The notes under the pieces were generated by a model. That model did no database searches. It was not told the origin of the DNA and was given only the letters and a program-made list of their open reading frames with translations. From contig JADJEV010000001.1 of assembly GCA_016708905.1 (NCBI GenBank), forward strand, positions 124,001 through 188,000: DNA of 64,000 bases, in the 5' to 3' direction. The DNA is from Candidatus Methylophosphatis roskildensis (GTDB lineage: Bacteria; Pseudomonadota; Gammaproteobacteria; Burkholderiales; Rhodocyclaceae). How positions within the stretch are numbered: the first letter of the stretch is position 1; each line of letters begins with the position of its first letter. Positions 31,829-40,481 of this stretch are shown here, in pieces. The position numbers were made by a program, and so were the translations under genes.

Positions 31829-33190
31829 TTGGAAACGTGGTGCGGGCCGAGCGCCTGTCTGTTGCTCGGCATTGCGCTCGGACTGAGCTCGCAGCCGCTG
31901 CTCGCGCAGAAGGAGCCTCCAAGGGCTGCCATCACGGAAAAGCGCTCTGACCTCAAGGAGGTCCAGGAGCGCATCCGCGATCTGCAAAAAGAGATCTCCA
32001 GAAGCGAGGAGTCTCGTGACGATGCTGCCGAGGCGCTGCGCGAAACCGAGCAGACGATCTCCACGAACCAGCGCCGCCTTCGCGAGCTGGCGGATACCCG
32101 GCGCGAGGCTGAGGCGGAACTCGCGCGAATTGCCGCTGCCAGCGCAGCCCTGGACGCGCGTGTCAAATCCCAGCAGGCGGAACTGGAGAAGCTGCTCACC
32201 CGCTTCTACGTGAGCGGGCAAGCCCAAGGACTGCGCCACATGCTCTCGGGTAGTGACCCCAACCAGCTCGCTCGCGACCTTTACTACCTGAAGCAGTTGT
32301 CACGCTCCGAGGCCGACATGATCGACAGCCTGCGGAGCTCGCTCGCCGAGCAGGAGTCGCTGCTCGACAAGGCCCGAGCCGCACGCGACGCGCTGGCCGA
32401 AATCCAAGCGGAGCAGCAGGCGGAACTTGCACAACTGGCGGTACAGAAACGCAAGCGCAAGTCCGTGCTGGCTGAACTTTCGGACAAGCTGCGCAGCCAG
32501 CGCAAGGAAGTCGGCACCCTCAAGCGGAATGAAACTCGGCTGTCGCAACTGATCGAGGGCCTCACCGAACTGGCCCGCAAGCAGGCCGCCGCCGCGGAAA
32601 AGGCCCGCCGCCAGGCACAGGCCGCCGAGGACAAACGTCGTGCGCGAGAAGCGGCCGGGGCGGCACGTGCCGCGCGGGAACCCGCCGAGCATGCTGGATC
32701 GGAGCAGCCGCGAACGGCCGAGCCGGCTCCGCGCCACGAGGCGCCGATCGCCCGGATCGACGAGACGCCTGAGGATTCACCCGGTGCCACGCCCTTCGCC
32801 CAGTTGCGCGGCCGCATGCGTTTGCCGGTGCGCGGCGAACTGATGAACCGTTTCGGCACTCCAAGGGTCGATGGGGGTTCTTCATGGCGTGGCGTCTTCA
32901 TACGAGCAACTGCAGGTGGCGAGGTCAAGGCAATCGCCGCCGGGAGGATCGCCTTTGCCGACTGGTTGCGCGGTTTTGGCAACCTGGTGATCATCGACCA
33001 TGGTGACGACTATCTGTCGATCTACGGTTACAACGAATCCGTGCTGCGTGGCGCCGGGCAAATGGTGCGCGCAGGTGAGGCCATCGCCTCTGTGGGTAAC
33101 AGCGGTGGCAGCGAGGAATCCGGTTTATACTTTGAACTCAGGCATCGGGGACAGCCCATAGACCCGCTGCGGTGGCTCAGCCTCAGGTAG
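31829..33190 (+). CDS. EnvC-like murein hydrolase activator
   Basis: About 453 residues from TTG 31829, which places a hydrophobic signal segment (CLLLGIALGLSSQPLLAQ) right after the start; no ATG lies between it and gpmA. A long coiled coil spans about 30-300 (EVQERIRDLQKEISRSEESR onward), then a degenerate LytM/M23 domain (about 330-453). The segment WRGVFIRATAGGEVKAIAAGRI matches EnvC, in which the zinc ligands of active M23 enzymes are missing, so it should activate amidases (AmiA/AmiB/AmiC) at the division site rather than cut murein itself. Between gpmA and ctpA. Confidence 0.88.
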   Translation: METWCGPSACLLLGIALGLSSQPLLAQKEPPRAAITEKRSDLKEVQERIRDLQKEISRSEESRDDAAEALRETEQTISTNQRRLRELADTRREAEAELARIAAASAALDARVKSQQAELEKLLTRFYVSGQAQGLRHMLSGSDPNQLARDLYYLKQLSRSEADMIDSLRSSLAEQESLLDKARAARDALAEIQAEQQAELAQLAVQKRKRKSVLAELSDKLRSQRKEVGTLKRNETRLSQLIEGLTELARKQAAAAEKARRQAQAAEDKRRAREAAGAARAAREPAEHAGSEQPRTAEPAPRHEAPIARIDETPEDSPGATPFAQLRGRMRLPVRGELMNRFGTPRVDGGSSWRGVFIRATAGGEVKAIAAGRIAFADWLRGFGNLVIIDHGDDYLSIYGYNESVLRGAGQMVRAGEAIASVGNSGGSEESGLYFELRHRGQPIDPLRWLSLR

Positions 33191-33198
33191 GAACGTCA

Positions 33199-34605
33199 AT
33201 GCAGACCAAATTGAAGCAAGCGGGACTCGTCGCAATCGGTGTACTTGCCGGCGTGCTGATCAGCCTAAATTTTTCGGCCAATGCCAACAAGGAGGCCAAT
33301 AACCCGCTGCCGGTCGAGGAGTTGCGTTCGTTCGCCGACGTGTTCAATGCCATCAAGGCCGGTTACGTCGAGCCGGTCGAAGACAAGCGGCTGATCAACA
33401 ACGCGATCAGTGGCATGCTGTCCAACCTCGATCCTCACTCGGCCTATCTGGACGCCGACGCCTTCAAGGATCTGCAGGTCGGCACCCAAGGCGAATTCGG
33501 CGGCCTCGGCATCGAGGTCGGCATGGAGGACGGCTTCGTCAAGGTGGTCTCGCCCATCGAGGACACTCCGGCCTTTCGCGCCGGCATCAAGGCGGGCGAC
33601 CTGATCATCAAGCTCGACGACACTTCGGTCAAGGGTCTGACGCTCAATGATGCAGTCAAGCGCATGCGCGGCAAACCCAAGACGACGATTACCCTGACCG
33701 TCTCGCGCAAGGGCGAAACCAGGCCGCTGATCTTCACGCTCACGCGGGAAGTCATCAAGGTCCAGAGCGTCAAATCGAAGCTGATCGAGCCGGGGTACGG
33801 ATATGTGCGGGTCACCCAGTTCCAGGAAGGTACCACCCAGTATCTGGTCAAGCACCTGAACGATTTGTTCAAGCAGGGACCGATGAAGGGCCTGGTGCTC
33901 GATCTGCGCAATGATCCAGGCGGCCTGCTGCACGGGGCGATCGGCGTATCCGCGGCGTTCCTGCCACCCAAGTCGCTGGTGGTTTCGACCGACGGTCGTA
34001 CCGAGGATGCCAAGCGCAAGTACTTCGCCATCAGCGAGGATTACCTGCGAGGTACGCGCGAGGACTACCTGAAGAATCTGCCGGCCGCCGTCAAGACCGT
34101 GCCGATGGTGGTGCTGGTCAATGGCGGCTCCGCGTCGGCCTCGGAAATCGTCGCCGGCGCGCTGCAGGATCACAAACGCGCGGTCGTTCTCGGTACGCAG
34201 AGTTTCGGCAAGGGTTCGGTGCAAACCATTCTGCCACTGAACAACAATACGGCGATCAAGCTCACCACGGCGCGTTATTTCACGCCGAGCGGCCATTCGA
34301 TACAGGCCAAGGGGATCGAACCGGACATCAAGGTCGAAGATACGGCAAACGGCGAACTCGGTCTGCGCATCCGCGAGGCGGATCTCGAACGCCATCTCGA
34401 CAACCCGGAGGGTGGTGGCGCACCCGCCAAGCCGAAGCCTGAACCCCAGAGCAAGAACGACAAGACCGACAAGAAGGATGCAACCAAGGCGAAGGGCGAG
34501 GACGAGGAGGCCAAGACTCCGTTCGAAATCGGTGGCAAGAATGACTACCAGCTCTCGCAGGCAATGAATCTGTTGAAGGGTCTGCAGATAATCCAGGCGA
34601 AGTAG
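33199..34605 (+). CDS. ctpA: carboxy-terminal processing protease CtpA (S41)
   Basis: 468-residue periplasmic serine protease with an N-terminal signal/anchor (AGLVAIGVLAGVLISLNFSANA), PDZ domain (about 90-165, EFGGLGIEV) and S41 domain with the nucleophile in GGSASASEIVAGAL (about 315) and lysine in SFGKGSVQT (about 340), forming the Ser-Lys dyad. An acidic/lysine-rich linker and a C-terminal helix complete it. It starts 9 bases after the EnvC-like gene and shares its pathway, cell-envelope remodelling. The TAGGAACG site precedes the ATG. Confidence 0.96.
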   Translation: MQTKLKQAGLVAIGVLAGVLISLNFSANANKEANNPLPVEELRSFADVFNAIKAGYVEPVEDKRLINNAISGMLSNLDPHSAYLDADAFKDLQVGTQGEFGGLGIEVGMEDGFVKVVSPIEDTPAFRAGIKAGDLIIKLDDTSVKGLTLNDAVKRMRGKPKTTITLTVSRKGETRPLIFTLTREVIKVQSVKSKLIEPGYGYVRVTQFQEGTTQYLVKHLNDLFKQGPMKGLVLDLRNDPGGLLHGAIGVSAAFLPPKSLVVSTDGRTEDAKRKYFAISEDYLRGTREDYLKNLPAAVKTVPMVVLVNGGSASASEIVAGALQDHKRAVVLGTQSFGKGSVQTILPLNNNTAIKLTTARYFTPSGHSIQAKGIEPDIKVEDTANGELGLRIREADLERHLDNPEGGGAPAKPKPEPQSKNDKTDKKDATKAKGEDEEAKTPFEIGGKNDYQLSQAMNLLKGLQIIQAK

Positions 34606-34639
34606 CGCGGTACCGGGTCGTCCCGGGTCGGGAGGCAAC

Positions 34640-35089
34640 ATGCGGCAAAACGCTCAGCATGGAGGTGTGGTGCATTCCGGCCCCACTTTCGTGCCGACGC
34701 CGGGCACCTTCAAGCGCCGGGAACTGCGCTTCTCGACCCTTCCCGAAAACCAGACCCAGCGGGCACTCATCCTGTTGCGCGGTCTCGACGGCCTGCGTGT
34801 CGAGCGTATCGAAGGACGTCGCGCGCTCAGCGTGTCCTACGACATCTTCGACTACACGCTGGAAGGGCTCGAGGAGGCCCTGATGCAGCAGGGTTTTCAC
34901 CTCGACAATTCGCTGTTCTCCAAGCTGATGCGCGCTTTGATCCGCTACTGCGAACAGACGCAGTTGCACACCCTGCGCTCGCCGCAGAGGCTGATCAAGA
35001 AGTCCAACGAGGTGTACGTCAAGGCCTGGGAACACCACCTTCACGGCGATCACGACGACACGCCGCCGGAACTGCGCGAATACAAGTGA
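34640..35089 (+). CDS. conserved hypothetical protein
   Basis: 149 residues, cytoplasmic, with no cysteine pair or membrane segment. The middle (FSTLPENQTQRALILLRGLDGLRVERIEGRRALSV) resembles a ferredoxin-like beta-alpha-beta fold such as HMA-type or ACT-like modules, without metal ligands; the second half is helical and histidine-rich at the end (EHHLHGDHDD). A GGAGG site lies 5 bases before the ATG. Located between ctpA and moeB on the same strand. Function not recognised. Confidence 0.78.
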   Translation: MRQNAQHGGVVHSGPTFVPTPGTFKRRELRFSTLPENQTQRALILLRGLDGLRVERIEGRRALSVSYDIFDYTLEGLEEALMQQGFHLDNSLFSKLMRALIRYCEQTQLHTLRSPQRLIKKSNEVYVKAWEHHLHGDHDDTPPELREYK

Positions 35090-35091
35090 GG

Positions 35092-35185
35092 CGGTGACGG
35101 TGAATCGGTGACGAGTGACAGGTGACGGGTGGGGGCAGCATCTGCGTGTCACTCGTCACTTGTCACCGCTTCACCACTCACCGCC
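35092..35185. repeat. GTGACGAGTGAC-type intergenic inverted repeat
   Basis: The 102-base gap between the hypothetical gene and moeB is built of GGTGAC/GTCACC-type units. The 12-mer GTGACGAGTGAC (35108-35119) pairs with its exact inverse at 35148-35159, and weaker units extend the stem. A relative occurs at 40393-40480. Confidence 0.6.
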
Positions 35186-35190
35186 CCAAA

Positions 35191-35946
35191 ATGACCGACG
35201 ACCAGCTTCTGCGCTACAGCCGTCACATCCTGCTCGACCAGATCGGAGTCGAGGGGCAGGAACGGCTGGTCGATTCGCGTGCTCTGGTTGTCGGCGCCGG
35301 TGGATTGGGTTCGCCCGCCGCGCTGTATCTGGCTGCAGCCGGCGTCGGCACCATCGTGCTGTGTGACGGCGACACGGTGGATCTCACCAACCTGCAGCGG
35401 CAGATACTCCATCACACGACATCGGTCGGCCGACTCAAGGTCGAATCGGGGCGAGACAGCTTGCATCTGATCAACCCGGAGGTCGAAGTCGTCTGCCTAG
35501 CGGATCGTCTAGCGGGTGATGCGCTCGATGAGCAGGTTGCCGCAGCGACCGTGGTGCTCGACTGTTCGGACAATTTCGCCACGCGACACGCCATCAATCG
35601 TGCCTGTGTCACGCACCGCAAGCCACTGGTCTCGGGTGCCGCGATTCGCTTCGACGGTCAGATTTCGGTGTTCGACCAGCGCAATCCCGGCAGTCCTTGT
35701 TATCACTGCCTGTTTCCCGAAGGCGAGGATGTCGAAGAGGTGCGTTGTGCGGTTATGGGTGTGTTCGCACCACTGACCGGCATCATCGGCACCATGCAGG
35801 CCGCCGAGGCGCTCAAGCTGGTCGCGGGCATCGGCCAGTCGCTCGATGGGCGGTTGTTGCTGTTCGATGCGCTGGCTGCGGACTGGCGCGCAATCCAACT
35901 CGGCAAAGATCCCGCCTGCACGGTCTGCGGACATCCCGCGGCGTAA
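35191..35946 (+). CDS. moeB: MoeB/ThiF-family sulphur-carrier adenylyltransferase
   Basis: 251-residue E1-like enzyme that adenylates the C-terminus of a ubiquitin-like sulphur carrier (MoaD or ThiS). ATP-binding motif VVGAGGLGSPAALYLAAAG (about 32-50), the arginine in LTNLQRQILH, and the two zinc CxxC pairs (CYHCLFPEG, about 171; CTVCGHPAA at the end). MoeB and ThiF cannot be told apart by sequence alone. The ATG 35191 follows the intergenic repeat and starts MTDDQLLRYSRHILL, the family start. Confidence 0.93.
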   Translation: MTDDQLLRYSRHILLDQIGVEGQERLVDSRALVVGAGGLGSPAALYLAAAGVGTIVLCDGDTVDLTNLQRQILHHTTSVGRLKVESGRDSLHLINPEVEVVCLADRLAGDALDEQVAAATVVLDCSDNFATRHAINRACVTHRKPLVSGAAIRFDGQISVFDQRNPGSPCYHCLFPEGEDVEEVRCAVMGVFAPLTGIIGTMQAAEALKLVAGIGQSLDGRLLLFDALAADWRAIQLGKDPACTVCGHPAA

Positions 35947-36926
35947 GCATCGTCAGCCGTTCGATGCGATGAACTCGAAGGTGCCAGCGCGGCGAGCAAC
36001 CGTTTGACGCCGAGGGTCTGCTGCTGCCAGAAACCCTCGCCGTAGTCAGCGCCTTGCAATTGGTCGCCAATGCCGGTTGCAGCGTAAGCATCATCGAATC
36101 GGGCAGTGCCGAACAGCAGATCCCACAATGGGAAGAGCACGGCGAAGTTGCAGCCGCGATATCGTCCCTTGAGCCCAGCGCCGATCGCATGGTGCGTTCG
36201 ATGAAAGCGCGTGCTCACCAGCAGCCGCTCGCCCAGCGCACCGAAGCCGAGGCGCAGGTTGGCATGCGACAGGTTCTCGACTGCCCGCGTTACCAGCAGA
36301 ATCAGGACGAACTGTGCCGGCGGCACCCCGATCAGCAGCGAGACCGCCGCCATCCAGACGCCCTGGATCAGATCGTCGAGAAGATGGTTGCGGCTGTCAG
36401 ACCAGAAGCTCATCTGGCGCTGGCTGTGGTGCACGCTGTGTAACGCCCACCAGAAGTCGAAGCGGTGCTGCAGGCGATGGCGCCAGTAATCGTTCAAGTC
36501 GATGATCAGCAGGTAGGCTGCGAACGACAGCCACGGGCGTTCGCGCAGCACCGGCAACCAGTCCTCCAGATTGCCGGGAATCAGGTCGTGAAGACGCAGC
36601 CACCCGTCCAGATCCCCGATCGGAACAGCTAGCAACATGAATACCAGCAGCGGGATCAGTCCGAGTCGATTGAGCAGCGTGTACAGCACATCGACGCGCA
36701 CCGCCCGTCGATCAGCCCAGCGCTCGACCGGACGCAGCGATTCGAGCGGGCGCAACAACAGCCAGACCAGGGCGATCTCGATGACACCGTAGAGAAAGAA
36801 CTCGACCGCGTCGAACCCCAGCTCCGCGTAGGTCGTCAGCCCCAGCGCGAACAGCACCGGCTGCACGACGCTTTCGAACAAGCTCGCCTGCAACGCGACA
36901 AATGCTTGCGTGATCAACTCGATCAT
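35703..36926 (-). CDS. sterol desaturase/fatty-acid hydroxylase family protein (3' end doubtful)
   Basis: Integral membrane di-iron oxygenase-like protein. Histidine clusters are HRLQH (about 162), HSVHH (about 176) and HRTHH (about 253), between hydrophobic segments. The open frame gives 407 residues, but the last 80 or so are serine-rich, low-complexity and encoded antisense to moeB, unlike the family. Reading the other frame just after LLAALA gives RRAGTFEFIASNG and a stop at 35953, 6 bases from the moeB stop, so a one-base indel near 35990-36000 is suspected; the natural product would be about 324 residues. Overlaps the deacetylase gene by 4 bases. Substrate unknown. Confidence 0.82.
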   Translation of the reverse strand: MIELITQAFVALQASLFESVVQPVLFALGLTTYAELGFDAVEFFLYGVIEIALVWLLLRPLESLRPVERWADRRAVRVDVLYTLLNRLGLIPLLVFMLLAVPIGDLDGWLRLHDLIPGNLEDWLPVLRERPWLSFAAYLLIIDLNDYWRHRLQHRFDFWWALHSVHHSQRQMSFWSDSRNHLLDDLIQGVWMAAVSLLIGVPPAQFVLILLVTRAVENLSHANLRLGFGALGERLLVSTRFHRTHHAIGAGLKGRYRGCNFAVLFPLWDLLFGTARFDDAYAATGIGDQLQGADYGEGFWQQQTLGVKRLLAALAPSSSSHRTADDAYAAGCPQTVQAGSLPSWIARQSAASASNSNNRPSSDWPMPATSLSASAACMVPMMPVSGANTPITAQRTSSTSSPSGNRQ

Positions 36927-37675
36927 CGCGAATCCTGCGCAGCCTGTTCAGCCAAGGTCGCGAAGCAAAAACCGCGCGACTTGAGCCCGGCCAGCAAGGT
37001 GTCGAGCATCGGCGCGAACGGATCCTTGCGCGACCAGATGCCGGTATGCATCATCATCACATCCCCGCTGCGCAGATTCGACAATGCGCGCCTGAGCAGC
37101 AGGTCGTTCGGGTACTTGTCCGAGGGCAGTTCATCACCGAGAAATCCGGCTGGCGCCCAGCCGACGTGGCGATAGCCACACTGCTGCGCAAAGCGCAGCG
37201 CGTTCGGGGTAGTGTGACCGCCAGGGGCGCGCCAGACCGCGTCGAAGCCGCGCCCGGTCATACGGCGAAAGGCAGCCTGCGAACGATCGAGTTCGGCGCA
37301 CATCGCCTTGCCATCCAGGGCGCGCACCGGCTGACCCTTGACCGCGTAATTGACATGGCCATCTGCGGTGTCGCCGCGAAAATAGCCGTGGTCGAAGGTG
37401 TGGCTGCCGAAGGCATGCCCCTCGGCAACGCGGGCGCGCCAGAAGTCTGCCCAGGTGTCATCGAGCGTGAAATCGCCGCGCACGGTCTTCTCGTTCGCCA
37501 GGAAGAAGGTTGCGCGCACGTCATGCCGCTTCATGATCGCTGCGATGGTCTCGGCCTGCGACATCGACCCGGTATCGATAGTCAGGTAAAGCGTGCCCGT
37601 GCAGGCCGCCGTACTCGCCCTACTCGCCAAGCCGGCGAGCAGCAGGGCAAGCAAAGTCTTACTGGCGCGCCGCAT
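36923..37675 (-). CDS. exported NodB-type polysaccharide deacetylase-like protein
   Basis: 250 residues with a signal peptide (KTLLALLLAGLASRASTA) and the NodB fold. Motif 1 reads LYLTIDTGSMS: the catalytic aspartate is kept, but the second, metal-binding aspartate of the usual TFDDG is threonine. Motif 2 SHTFDHGYF keeps the two metal histidines; motif 3 WRAPGGHT keeps R-x-PGG. So metal binding may be altered. Start at 37675 overlaps the beta-propeller gene by 17 bases; the stop overlaps the desaturase start (ATGA). Acts in the periplasm, substrate unknown. Confidence 0.88.
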   Translation of the reverse strand: MRRASKTLLALLLAGLASRASTAACTGTLYLTIDTGSMSQAETIAAIMKRHDVRATFFLANEKTVRGDFTLDDTWADFWRARVAEGHAFGSHTFDHGYFRGDTADGHVNYAVKGQPVRALDGKAMCAELDRSQAAFRRMTGRGFDAVWRAPGGHTTPNALRFAQQCGYRHVGWAPAGFLGDELPSDKYPNDLLLRRALSNLRSGDVMMMHTGIWSRKDPFAPMLDTLLAGLKSRGFCFATLAEQAAQDSR

Positions 37676-38630
37676 GGGTCTTGAAGAACACACCGTGCGG
37701 GCTGCGACCCACTGCGATGGACCTGACGATCTTCTTGGTGCCGAGATCGACCACCTGGACCTGGCGAATGAAGCGCGAGGTCACCCACAATTGCTTGCCG
37801 TCGCGGCTGACCTCCATACAATCCGGGCCACCAGGCACCGGAAACTTGTCCACCAGCGTCAGCGTCTGCTGGTCGACGATCGCAATCGAGTTGTCCACCC
37901 GATTCGACACGAAGACCTGCCGTCCATCGCCACGGGCCTGGAAGTTGTGCGCCCCGTCGCCAGTGACGATCTTCTTGACGGATTGCCGGGCACGCCAATC
38001 GATCACCTCGACGTAGTTGGATCCCATCACGCCGACCAACAGGTATTTGTCATCCGGGGTCATCCAGATTCCGGCGGGCGTCTTGCCGACCGGGAGGGTC
38101 CAGGCGGGTGACTGGGTCTTCAGATCGATCGCCATGATCTGGTTGGCGTCCTGTAGCGTGACGAAAACGTACTGGCTCGCCCGGTCGAAGGCCAGATGGG
38201 ACGGCGCTTTCGGTGCAGGGATGCGCTTTGCAATCGAAAAATCCGCCGCGTTGTAGATGTCGACCCGATCGAGTCGCAGCGAATTGGCGACGAACCACTT
38301 CTTGTCCGGCGAGAATGCGATCTGGTAGGGATCGGAAATCTTCGGAACACGTCGAATGATCTGCCCGCTGACCGGATCGAGCATCACCAGCTCATTGGAC
38401 AGCGCGCTGGCGACGATCAGGTGGCTGTCGTCGGTCGTCGCCATCAGATGATGCGGCTCCTTGCCGACCGGATAGCGCTGAATCTCGGTGTAGGTATTGG
38501 TATCGATCAGGCTGACCGTCTCGTCGGCCGAATTGAGCACCACCGCCACTTCGGCACCTGCCGGCGCCACCGAGGCGAATAACAAGCCGACCACGATCAG
38601 CAATCGAACGAACATGGATTTCACGTGCAT
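37659..38630 (-). CDS. periplasmic YVTN/cytochrome-D1-like beta-propeller protein
   Basis: 323 residues with a signal peptide (LLIVVGLLFASVAPAGA, cut about residue 26) and about seven repeats of the YVTN type (VAVVLNSADETVSLIDTNT; HLIVASALSNELVMLDPVS; WFVANSLRLDRVDIYNA; YVFVTLQDANQIMAIDL; LLVGVMGSNYVEVIDW; VFVSNRVDNSIAIVDQ; LWVTSRFIRQVQVVDL). It forms a complete propeller with no haem motif. First gene of a three-gene operon with the deacetylase and the desaturase. Propellers of this type bind ligands or partner proteins; the role here is unknown. Confidence 0.9.
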   Translation of the reverse strand: MHVKSMFVRLLIVVGLLFASVAPAGAEVAVVLNSADETVSLIDTNTYTEIQRYPVGKEPHHLMATTDDSHLIVASALSNELVMLDPVSGQIIRRVPKISDPYQIAFSPDKKWFVANSLRLDRVDIYNAADFSIAKRIPAPKAPSHLAFDRASQYVFVTLQDANQIMAIDLKTQSPAWTLPVGKTPAGIWMTPDDKYLLVGVMGSNYVEVIDWRARQSVKKIVTGDGAHNFQARGDGRQVFVSNRVDNSIAIVDQQTLTLVDKFPVPGGPDCMEVSRDGKQLWVTSRFIRQVQVVDLGTKKIVRSIAVGRSPHGVFFKTHAARQ

Positions 38631-38747
38631 CGGAAAGAGCCCATTAACGTCCCAACGACCAGGACGGATGACCGTCCTGCGCTCGAAGCGTTCTTCCCCT
38701 TTGCACGCAACACGCCGGTTTAGTTGGCCCGACCAGAACCCGGGCGT

Positions 38748-39848
38748 CTATGCCGGTCGCGCAAGAATCCGGATATCCTCGCCGACCCGACGCAGATCGA
38801 CGATCCTCAGTTCGCGCCGATCGCCGAGCGTGGCCAGCTCGGGCAGATTGAACAGCCCCTGGGCTGCCTCGCCGATCAGACAGGGGGCGAGGTAGAGCAG
38901 CAATTCATCGACACAGTCTTCGCGCAGCAACGAGCCGTTCAGCTTGAAGCCTGCCTCGGCGAGCACCTCGTTGATGCCGCGCCGCGCCAGTTCGGCGAGC
39001 AACGCCACCAGTTCGACCTTGCCGGCGGAATTGGGCAGCAGCACGACCTGCGCGCCGCGCGCTCGCAGTGCCGCCGACCGCGCCGGATCTTCGATCGCGC
39101 AAGCGATCAATACCGGCGCGTCATTCGAGGCGCCGTCGAGTACCCGTGCCGACAGCGGCGTCTCGAGCCGCGAATCGACCACCACGCGCAGCGGCTGACG
39201 CGTGGTTTCGACGTGGCGAACCGTCATTTGCGGGTCGTCATCACGGACCGTACCGATGCCGGTGAGCACCGCGCAGGAGCGCGCCCGCCAGGCGTGGCCG
39301 TCGCGCCGCGCCTGTTCCCCGGTGATCCACTGACTGAGGCCGTTGTTCAGTGCGGTCTTGCCGTCGAGGCTGGCCGCCGCCTTGAGCCGCACCCACGGCC
39401 GGCGGCGTGTCATCCGCGAAACGAAACCGATGTTGAGTTCGCGCGCCTCGTCTTCGAGCAGCCCACGCTCGGTCACGATGCCCGCTGCCCGCAAGACGGC
39501 CAAGCCCTTGCCGGCGACCAGCGGATTCGGATCCTCCATCGCCGCGACCACGCGCACCACGCCAGCCGCCCGCAGCGCATCGGCGCACGGCGGCGTACGG
39601 CCATGGTGGGAACAGGGTTCGAGCGTCACGTAGGCGGTAGCGCCTCTCGCGCGCTCGCCGGCCGCATTCAAGGCACGTATCTCGGCATGCGATTCACCCG
39701 CCCGTTCGTGGAATCCTTCGCCTAGGACATCCGCACCGCTTGCGATCACGCAGCCGACCCGCGGATTTGGAGAAGTCGTGTACAGGCCACGACGCGCGAG
39801 CTGCAGCGCTCGCGCCATCATCGCGTGATCGATCGCGGAGAATGACAT
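38748..39848 (-). CDS. ribD: bifunctional riboflavin biosynthesis deaminase/reductase RibD
   Basis: 366 residues. The N-terminal cytidine-deaminase-like domain has the zinc motif HAEIRAL (H54 region) and EPCSHHGRTPPC (about 79-90). The reductase domain occupies about 150-366 (RPWVRLKAAASLDGKTAL at its start). It performs the second and third steps from GTP to riboflavin. Downstream of nrdR and glyA, the standard betaproteobacterial order; 69 bases separate it from nrdR. Confidence 0.97.
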   Translation of the reverse strand: MSFSAIDHAMMARALQLARRGLYTTSPNPRVGCVIASGADVLGEGFHERAGESHAEIRALNAAGERARGATAYVTLEPCSHHGRTPPCADALRAAGVVRVVAAMEDPNPLVAGKGLAVLRAAGIVTERGLLEDEARELNIGFVSRMTRRRPWVRLKAAASLDGKTALNNGLSQWITGEQARRDGHAWRARSCAVLTGIGTVRDDDPQMTVRHVETTRQPLRVVVDSRLETPLSARVLDGASNDAPVLIACAIEDPARSAALRARGAQVVLLPNSAGKVELVALLAELARRGINEVLAEAGFKLNGSLLREDCVDELLLYLAPCLIGEAAQGLFNLPELATLGDRRELRIVDLRRVGEDIRILARPA

Positions 39849-39917
39849 TGTGCCGGGCGTCCTATGCGGTGGTTTCGGCCCGTTCAGCAGCCAACGCGCC
39901 CGGGGTCTGCCGCGACC

Positions 39918-40391
39918 TCAGGAACGCGTGCGCGACACGCGTGGTTTGGTCACTTCACGGACGGCGTCGCGGAATTCGTCCACGTCCTCGAAGTTGCGAT
40001 AGACCGACGCGAACCGCACGTAGGCGATCTTGTCGAGGCGCTTGAGTTCCCGCATCACCAATTCCCCGACCTTCTCGCTCAGCACTTCGCGCTCGCCCAG
40101 GGTAATCAGCCGCTCCTCGATGCGATCGACCGCGGCATCGATGCTTTCCATGGTCACCGGACGCTTGCGCAGCGCGAGCTGCATTGACGCCATCAGTTTC
40201 TCCCTGTCGTAGTCGGCGCGTGAGCCGTTCTTCTTCACCACGCTGGGCATCTTGAGTTCGACGCGTTCATAGGTGGTAAAGCGCTTGTCGCAGGCCATGC
40301 AGCGACGGCGGCGGCGAACGGTGTCGCCATCCTCGTTCTCGCGCGTGTCGATGACCTGGGTGTTCGGGTCGGCGCAGAAAGGGCATTTCAT
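39918..40391 (-). CDS. nrdR: transcriptional repressor NrdR
   Basis: 157-residue repressor of ribonucleotide reductase genes. The zinc ribbon is CPFC (residue 3) and CMACDKRF (about 31), followed by the ATP-cone (VVKKNGSRADYDREKLMASM...). It senses dATP/ATP. The ATG at 40391 gives MKCPFC, the invariant start; the frame upstream runs through the intergenic repeat. Between glyA and ribD. Confidence 0.97.
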   Translation of the reverse strand: MKCPFCADPNTQVIDTRENEDGDTVRRRRRCMACDKRFTTYERVELKMPSVVKKNGSRADYDREKLMASMQLALRKRPVTMESIDAAVDRIEERLITLGEREVLSEKVGELVMRELKRLDKIAYVRFASVYRNFEDVDEFRDAVREVTKPRVSRTRS

Positions 40392-40392
40392 G

Positions 40393-40480
40393 AGGGTCGG
40401 TGACGGGTAACGGGTGACGAGTGACGAGGATCTCGGGAACAACCACTGCTATCACGCGTCACCTGTCGCCCGTCACCGTC
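40393..40480. repeat. GTGACGAGTGAC-type intergenic repeat
   Basis: The 90-base gap between nrdR and glyA is made of GGTGACGGG units and their inverse (TCACGCGTCACCTGTCGCCCGTCACC). It holds GTGACGAGTGAC at 40414-40425, the same 12-mer as in the repeat at 35092-35185. Confidence 0.6.
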
Positions 40481-40481
40481 C

